From Advenella faeciporci (lineage in GTDB: Bacteria > Pseudomonadota > Gammaproteobacteria > Burkholderiales > Burkholderiaceae_B), in NCBI RefSeq assembly GCF_014652395.1, contig NZ_BMYS01000003.1:62613-126612 (forward strand): a stretch of DNA of 64,000 bases, given 5' to 3'. This document shows, piece after piece, positions 59,522 through 64,000 of the stretch. Position 1 is the first letter of the stretch. The number at the start of each line of letters is the position of its first letter. The notes under the pieces were generated by a model. That model ran no database searches. It was not told where the DNA came from and saw only the letters and a list, made by a program, of their open reading frames with translations. The translations under genes and the position numbers were made by a program.

Positions 59522-60530
59522 TTCGTTCATCCTCTTCCTGCACAATCCAACAGGCAACTTTGTGAGACGGATCTGACATTAAAGGCAATAAATCGGGCGC
59601 ATTGCGACAAATATATTCCTTGCGCTCGCAACGGTTCATGAATGCACAGCAGGCCGGCAATTGTGCCAGGTCAGGCACCTGTCCGCCAATTGTTTTCAAA
59701 GGCGTACCCGGCTTTACATTTTCAGGTAAACCGGCCAGCAAACCTTGCGTGTAAGGGTGTCTGGGCTGTTTCATGACATCACGGGTCAGGCCGTCTTCAA
59801 CCACCGCCCCGGCATACATGACATATACCCGCTCACAAAACTGGGAGACCACCGCCATATCGTGGGTAATCAGCAAAATGGCGGTGCCGGTTTTACGGGC
59901 CCGCTCCCTGAGCAAAAGCAAAACCTGCTTTTGCACGGTCACATCCAGCGCCGTGGTCGGCTCATCGGCAATCAACAGTTTGGGTTCACAGGAAAACGCC
60001 AGGGCAATCATGATGCGTTGGCGCATGCCGCCCGACAGTTCAAACGGATAACTGTCAAAAACCCGCCCGGGGTCGGCAATATACATGTCCCGTAGCAAAG
60101 CCAAAGTTTTTTCTTTCGCCCTGGCCCGGCTGATGGATTGATGCTGCAAAATCACATTAATGATTTGCTTGCCCACTTTCATGACCGGGTTCAGGGCCGT
60201 CATGGGCTCCTGAAAAATCATGGAGACTTCGCTGCCCCGGATGGCGCGCATTGCTTTTTCACTTAGCGCCAGGACATCTTTGCCGGACTGGCGTATGGTG
60301 CCCCGCGTTACCCGGTAGCTCCCGGAAGGAATCAATCGCATCCCCATCATGGCACACACCGATTTCCCCGAGCCTGACTCACCCACCAGGCCAACAATCT
60401 CGCCGGCAGCCACCTGCAGGTTAACCCCGTTCAGGGCTTTGACCGCCCCTTTGTAAATGGGAAACTCGACATGCAGGTTTTCCACACTAAGAACCCATTC
60501 ATCTGTCTGGCCAGCATGATTGTCTTGCAT
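59511..60530 (-). CDS. dppD: Dipeptide/oligopeptide ABC transporter ATP-binding protein DppD/OppD
   Basis: Partner ATPase to DppF. The 339 residues have GESGSGKSVC, SGGMRQRIMIALA, LLIADEPTTALDVTVQ and the C-terminal CAFMNRCERKEYICRN cluster. Its ATG overlaps the dppC stop by one base (TAATG), so translation is coupled. Confidence 0.93.
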   Translation of the reverse strand: MQDNHAGQTDEWVLSVENLHVEFPIYKGAVKALNGVNLQVAAGEIVGLVGESGSGKSVCAMMGMRLIPSGSYRVTRGTIRQSGKDVLALSEKAMRAIRGSEVSMIFQEPMTALNPVMKVGKQIINVILQHQSISRARAKEKTLALLRDMYIADPGRVFDSYPFELSGGMRQRIMIALAFSCEPKLLIADEPTTALDVTVQKQVLLLLRERARKTGTAILLITHDMAVVSQFCERVYVMYAGAVVEDGLTRDVMKQPRHPYTQGLLAGLPENVKPGTPLKTIGGQVPDLAQLPACCAFMNRCERKEYICRNAPDLLPLMSDPSHKVACWIVQEEDERNAR

Positions 60531-61396
60531 TACTTCACCTTCTGTTTGGGATCCAGCATATCGCGCACCCCGTCACCCAACAAGTTAAAACCAATCGCCG
60601 TGATTAAAATGGCCAGGCCGGGAAAAGTGGAATACCACCACTGGTCTATCAGAAAATTACGACCGGCAGAAACCATGGCGCCCCATTCGGCCGTGGGTTG
60701 CTGGGCCCCCAAACCAATAAAGCCCAGGGCCGCGGCCATTAAAATGGCATTGCCAATATCCAGGGTGGTTTGGACAATAATGGGGGGCAAGGCGTTTCTG
60801 ATTACGTGCCATTGCACAATATGGCGACGACTGGCACCAAAAGTTTGCGCGGCTTTCACGTACACCATTTCGCGAATACCCAGTGTTTGCCCCCGGGCAA
60901 GCCGCACGTAATAGGGAATTCGCACCAGGGTAATAGCCAGCATGGCATTGAACAGGCTGGGTCCCAATGCTGCGGCCAGCGCCATGGTTAACACCAAAGA
61001 CGGCACCGACAACATCACATCCATGATGCGCATAATGACGGTGTCAACCCATTTGCCAAAAATACCCGAAAAACAGCCAATAATGGTCCCGATGAAACTG
61101 GCCACAAAGGCCACAAACAATCCCACACCAATGGATTGTTGACCACCATACAGAACCCGGCTGAAAATATCCCGTCCGACTTCATCGGTGCCAAAAAAAT
61201 GGGTCATTGATGGTGCCTGCAAACGGGCACGCAAATTAATGACGTCGGGGTTATAAGGGGCCAATACAGGCGCCAGCAAAGCCGCCAGGCACATGAAAAC
61301 AATAATGCCCAGTCCCACCATGGTCATGGGGCTGCGCCGCAATTGATACCAGAAATAGGAACCCCTGTGTTTAAGGCCAGCAACCATCACCATCAT
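60530..61396 (-). CDS. dppC: Dipeptide ABC transporter permease DppC
   Basis: Inner-membrane permease of 288 residues with about six helices and the EAA-like loop (VRLARGQTLGIREMVYVKAAQTFGASRRHIVQWH, seen in pieces as REMVYVKAAQTFGAS). N-terminal FFGTDEVGRDIFSRVLYG is typical of DppC/OppC. Overlaps dppB and dppD by one base each. Confidence 0.94.
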   Translation of the reverse strand: MMVMVAGLKHRGSYFWYQLRRSPMTMVGLGIIVFMCLAALLAPVLAPYNPDVINLRARLQAPSMTHFFGTDEVGRDIFSRVLYGGQQSIGVGLFVAFVASFIGTIIGCFSGIFGKWVDTVIMRIMDVMLSVPSLVLTMALAAALGPSLFNAMLAITLVRIPYYVRLARGQTLGIREMVYVKAAQTFGASRRHIVQWHVIRNALPPIIVQTTLDIGNAILMAAALGFIGLGAQQPTAEWGAMVSAGRNFLIDQWWYSTFPGLAILITAIGFNLLGDGVRDMLDPKQKVK

Positions 61397-62412
61397 TAAC
61401 CCACCTCTTTGATACGTGGATCAATCAGCAAATACAGCAAATCCACCAACAGGTTCAACAACACATATACAAAAGAAACCATCACGGCAAAGCCCATGAC
61501 TGCCGGAAAGTCCAGTGCCTGAATGGAATTGACCACATACAGCCCCATGCCAGGCCAGCTGAACACGGTTTCCGTGAGCACGGCGCCGTATAACAGATCG
61601 CCCAGCGCCAGGCCCAACACGGTTATCGAAGGAATCAGGGCATTGGGCAAGGCATGGCGGAGTATGACCTGCCATTTAGGCAAGCCATAAGCCTTGGCGG
61701 TACGGATATAGTCTTCGCTTAACTGTTCCAGCATGGAAGAACGGATCTGCCGTGAAACCACCCCAAGATGCACAAAACTTAAGGTAACGGCAGGCAGCAC
61801 AATATGCTTGAACGCACTGTAAAAAGTCTGCATTTCCCCGGCCAGCAGCGAATCAACCAGATAAAAACCGGTGACAAACGGAGGAATGGGTACCCCCTGG
61901 CTTAGCCGGCCCCCGGCGGGGAACCAGGAAAGATGGCCATAAAAAATAATAATCAGCCCCAGGCCAAGCCAAAAGGCCGGCATGGAAATACCCATGACCG
62001 AAATGGTTCTGGCCATTTGGTCAATCCACTTGTTTTTATAAACCGCAGATAACACCCCAAGTGGTACTCCAATCAAAATGGCCAGTATCAGGGAGACCAG
62101 GGCCAGTTCCATGGTGGCCGGAAAAAATGCCAGTAAATCCTGTAACACAGGACGACCCGTACGGATGGAAGTACCCAGATCACCCTGCAGCAAGCCCTTC
62201 AGGTATAACCAGTACTGTTCATACAGCGGAAGGTTCAGGCCCAGTTTTTCACGGATTGCGTCAACCATGGCTTCGCTGGCCCGGTCGCCCGCAATGAGAC
62301 GTGCCGGATCACCCGGGATCAGATGGGAGACAATAAATGTAATGACCGAAACGCCCAGTACGACAAAAACAAGACCCATGAGACGTTTGGCAATAATTTG
62401 AAAAACCGGCAT
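61396..62412 (-). CDS. dppB: Dipeptide ABC transporter permease DppB
   Basis: Permease of 338 residues with the family N-terminus (IIAKRLMGLVFVVLGVSVITF) and the EAA-type loop LSEDYIRTAKAYGLPKW. Pairs with DppC to form the channel. Separated from dppA by 74 nt with a hairpin. Confidence 0.95.
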   Translation of the reverse strand: MPVFQIIAKRLMGLVFVVLGVSVITFIVSHLIPGDPARLIAGDRASEAMVDAIREKLGLNLPLYEQYWLYLKGLLQGDLGTSIRTGRPVLQDLLAFFPATMELALVSLILAILIGVPLGVLSAVYKNKWIDQMARTISVMGISMPAFWLGLGLIIIFYGHLSWFPAGGRLSQGVPIPPFVTGFYLVDSLLAGEMQTFYSAFKHIVLPAVTLSFVHLGVVSRQIRSSMLEQLSEDYIRTAKAYGLPKWQVILRHALPNALIPSITVLGLALGDLLYGAVLTETVFSWPGMGLYVVNSIQALDFPAVMGFAVMVSFVYVLLNLLVDLLYLLIDPRIKEVG

Positions 62413-62429
62413 ACCCGCTGTCCATTAGC

Positions 62430-62455
62430 AAAAACGCCCGTTAAACGAGCGTTTT
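62430..62455 (-). terminator. Hairpin between dppA and dppB
   Basis: AAAACGCTCGTTT and AACGGGCGTTTTT on the - strand, near-perfect, followed by T's. Such a hairpin often lowers expression of the permease and ATPase genes relative to the abundant binding protein. Confidence 0.7.
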
Positions 62456-62486
62456 GCCTGTTAGTTAGTGTTCCTTGACAATCCGA

Positions 62487-64000
62487 TTATTCCTTGCTGA
62501 TATCTTGCACGTTATAAACGTCATCAAGCATGGGATTATACGCAAAACCTTTCACATTATCACGCAAACCGATTTCCTCACTTTTCTGGAACAGATAGAC
62601 ATAGGCGAAATCATCCAGCACCATTTTCTGGGCCTGCTGGTACAGCTTGGTGCGTTCTTCCTGGTCACTGATTTCAGCCGCCTTGCGAACCAGCTTGTCG
62701 ACTTCGGGGTTTGAGTAGAAAGAACGGTTACCCGGCAAACCTGCTTTTTCAGAGTCGAACCAATAGTTCATGAACATGTACGGGTCGGCAAAATCGGGGC
62801 TCCAGTTACCAATGGCAATATCAAACTCCCCTTTTCCCAGGCGATCACGCATGGTGGCGTTAGCCAGCTTTTCGAGTTTGACATTCACCCCAAGGGCGGC
62901 CAGGTTTGCCTGTACCGTCAGGGCAATGGGCTCCCAATTGGCATCACGGTTTGAGTAAAGCAGCGTCAGGTCTTGTTTGCCCAACTTGGCCTTGGCAAAA
63001 CTGGCCTTGGCAGCATCAAGGTCCTGTTTGAAATCAGGGTTGGAGTCGTCATAAGCCCACATGCCATCAGGAATGGGACCTTTAAGCTGTTTACCCTGAT
63101 TGTTCAATACACCTTCAACAATCCCCTGGTAATCAATCGCTGCAGAAACTCCCTTGCGGGCATCCAGGTTGGCAAGCGGTCCGGTTTTATTGTTCAAGTA
63201 CAGGTAGGTAACCAGCAAGGAAGGCACTTTCTCAAAATGGACACCGGGTTTGCTTTTCAAAGACTCAATCTGGTCAACGGGCAATTTGGCCACGATATCC
63301 AGGTCACCATTCTGCAATTGCAGGCGCTGGGCTGAGGCATCGGGAATGATTTTCAACAGGACCTTATCCAGTGCCGGCTTTTCACCCCCATAATGCGGAT
63401 TGCGTTCGAGCTGGATGGATTGGCCTTTATCCCACTTTGTCATTTGGTAAGGACCTGAACCGGCTGTATTGCCTGCCAGGAAATTGTCTGCCCCGCCCTC
63501 GGCCTTTTCAACGGCCGGGTTAATAATGCCTGCCCCGTTATTGGCCAGAATATAAAGGAAAGGTGCAAACGGCGTTTCAAGCTTGAACTCAACCGTTAGC
63601 GGATCTTTCACACTGGCTTGCATGGCCGGAAAAGGCTCGGAAGGCCCCTGCTTGATACGTAAAAGACGGTCAAAGGTATATTTGACCGCATCGGCATTGA
63701 CATCGCTGCCATCAGCAAACTTGTGCCCCGGTTTAAGCTTGAATGTCCATGTCAGGTTATCATCGGAAGCGGTCCAGCTTTCGGCAAGATCACCTTCCAC
63801 CTCGGTAGAACCTTTTTTGTATTTAACCAGATGCTGGTAACTGGGGTAAGTCACTGTCCAGTCGTTATTATCGATGGTAACGGCCGGATCAAGGGTTTGC
63901 GGATCGGATGATTTGGCAATCACCAGCGTGTCTTTGGGTGTTGCCGCCATTGCACCAGGCATGGCAATGGAAAATCCAAGCGCCGAAGCAAAGACCGTGA
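62487..64000 (-). CDS. dppA: Dipeptide ABC transporter substrate-binding protein DppA, 5' end outside window
   Basis: Periplasmic binding protein of the SBP_bac_5 family. The frame stays open past the ATG at 63962 to the window edge and reads TVFASALGFSIAMPGAMAA, a signal peptide; so the true start is outside. Mature part begins near TPKDTLVIAKSSDPQTLDP, with SAEPFPAMQ-like PSEPFPAMQASVKDPLTVEF and YNPMLDDVYNV at the end. Substrate probably di- or oligopeptides, though nickel or other ligands occur in the family. Heads the dpp operon. Confidence 0.93.
   Translation of the reverse strand, partial: TVFASALGFSIAMPGAMAATPKDTLVIAKSSDPQTLDPAVTIDNNDWTVTYPSYQHLVKYKKGSTEVEGDLAESWTASDDNLTWTFKLKPGHKFADGSDVNADAVKYTFDRLLRIKQGPSEPFPAMQASVKDPLTVEFKLETPFAPFLYILANNGAGIINPAVEKAEGGADNFLAGNTAGSGPYQMTKWDKGQSIQLERNPHYGGEKPALDKVLLKIIPDASAQRLQLQNGDLDIVAKLPVDQIESLKSKPGVHFEKVPSLLVTYLYLNNKTGPLANLDARKGVSAAIDYQGIVEGVLNNQGKQLKGPIPDGMWAYDDSNPDFKQDLDAAKASFAKAKLGKQDLTLLYSNRDANWEPIALTVQANLAALGVNVKLEKLANATMRDRLGKGEFDIAIGNWSPDFADPYMFMNYWFDSEKAGLPGNRSFYSNPEVDKLVRKAAEISDQEERTKLYQQAQKMVLDDFAYVYLFQKSEEIGLRDNVKGFAYNPMLDDVYNVQDISKE

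Overview
The window is a 64 kb piece of a chromosome from a Gram-negative bacterium, most likely a betaproteobacterium of the Burkholderiales and probably near the Alcaligenaceae. The reasons are outer-membrane genes (lptE, bamD, kdsA), the gene order rimP-nusA-infB-rbfA-truB, a phaC-phaB-phaR polyhydroxybutyrate cluster, and protein sequences that read as that group. Base composition is moderate, close to half G+C. The species cannot be told from the sequence. No phage, transposase, integrase or CRISPR array was seen.

Layout. 1-5.4 kb: lptE (5' end outside the window), holA, proA, hemJ, a THUMP-type rRNA methyltransferase and an RDD membrane protein, all on the + strand. 5.5-10.5 kb: a tandem duplication of an unrecognised two-gene unit (A1-B1-A2-B2) encoding exported proteins; this is the best candidate for an undescribed system. 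10.7-14.7 kb: a degenerate adenylate-forming protein, a gamma carbonic anhydrase-like protein, hslO and an orphan TadE-like protein. 14.7-21.1 kb (- strand): pyrG-kdsA-eno-ftsB, with an MFS efflux pump and MarR regulator lying between kdsA and eno. 21.3-24 kb: small genes (cupin, Hsp20, Oxidored-like, YciI, DUF4870-like). 24.1-26.5 kb: a quinol-dependent nitric oxide reductase. 27.2-29.3 kb: two identical tRNA-Asn genes, ppk2 and two small proteins. 29.5-32 kb: a copper-handling cluster (DUF2946, SCO, two PCu(A)C proteins) suited to cytochrome oxidase assembly.

32.2-43 kb is a long - strand block for translation and RNA: typA, truB, rbfA, infB, nusA, rimP, rluB and scpB. It is followed by two initiator tRNA-fMet genes on the + strand. 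43.5-46 kb holds a cupin-like gene remnant and a divergent pair (CobW-type GTPase and FemAB-like acyltransferase) whose start codons are 1 bp apart. 46-49 kb is the PHB cluster phaC-phaB-phaR. 49.2-56.6 kb holds pgeF-rluD, bamD, a DinG-type helicase and tex. 56.7-64 kb is a - strand dipeptide ABC transporter operon (dppA, cut by the right edge, then dppB-dppC-dppD-dppF) that runs into an Atm1-like ABC exporter through an overlap.

Two housekeeping operons, pyrG and rimP-nusA, carry a terminator-like hairpin with a U-run ending 3-5 nt before the first start codon, and neither has a visible Shine-Dalgarno sequence. This suggests leader-level control.
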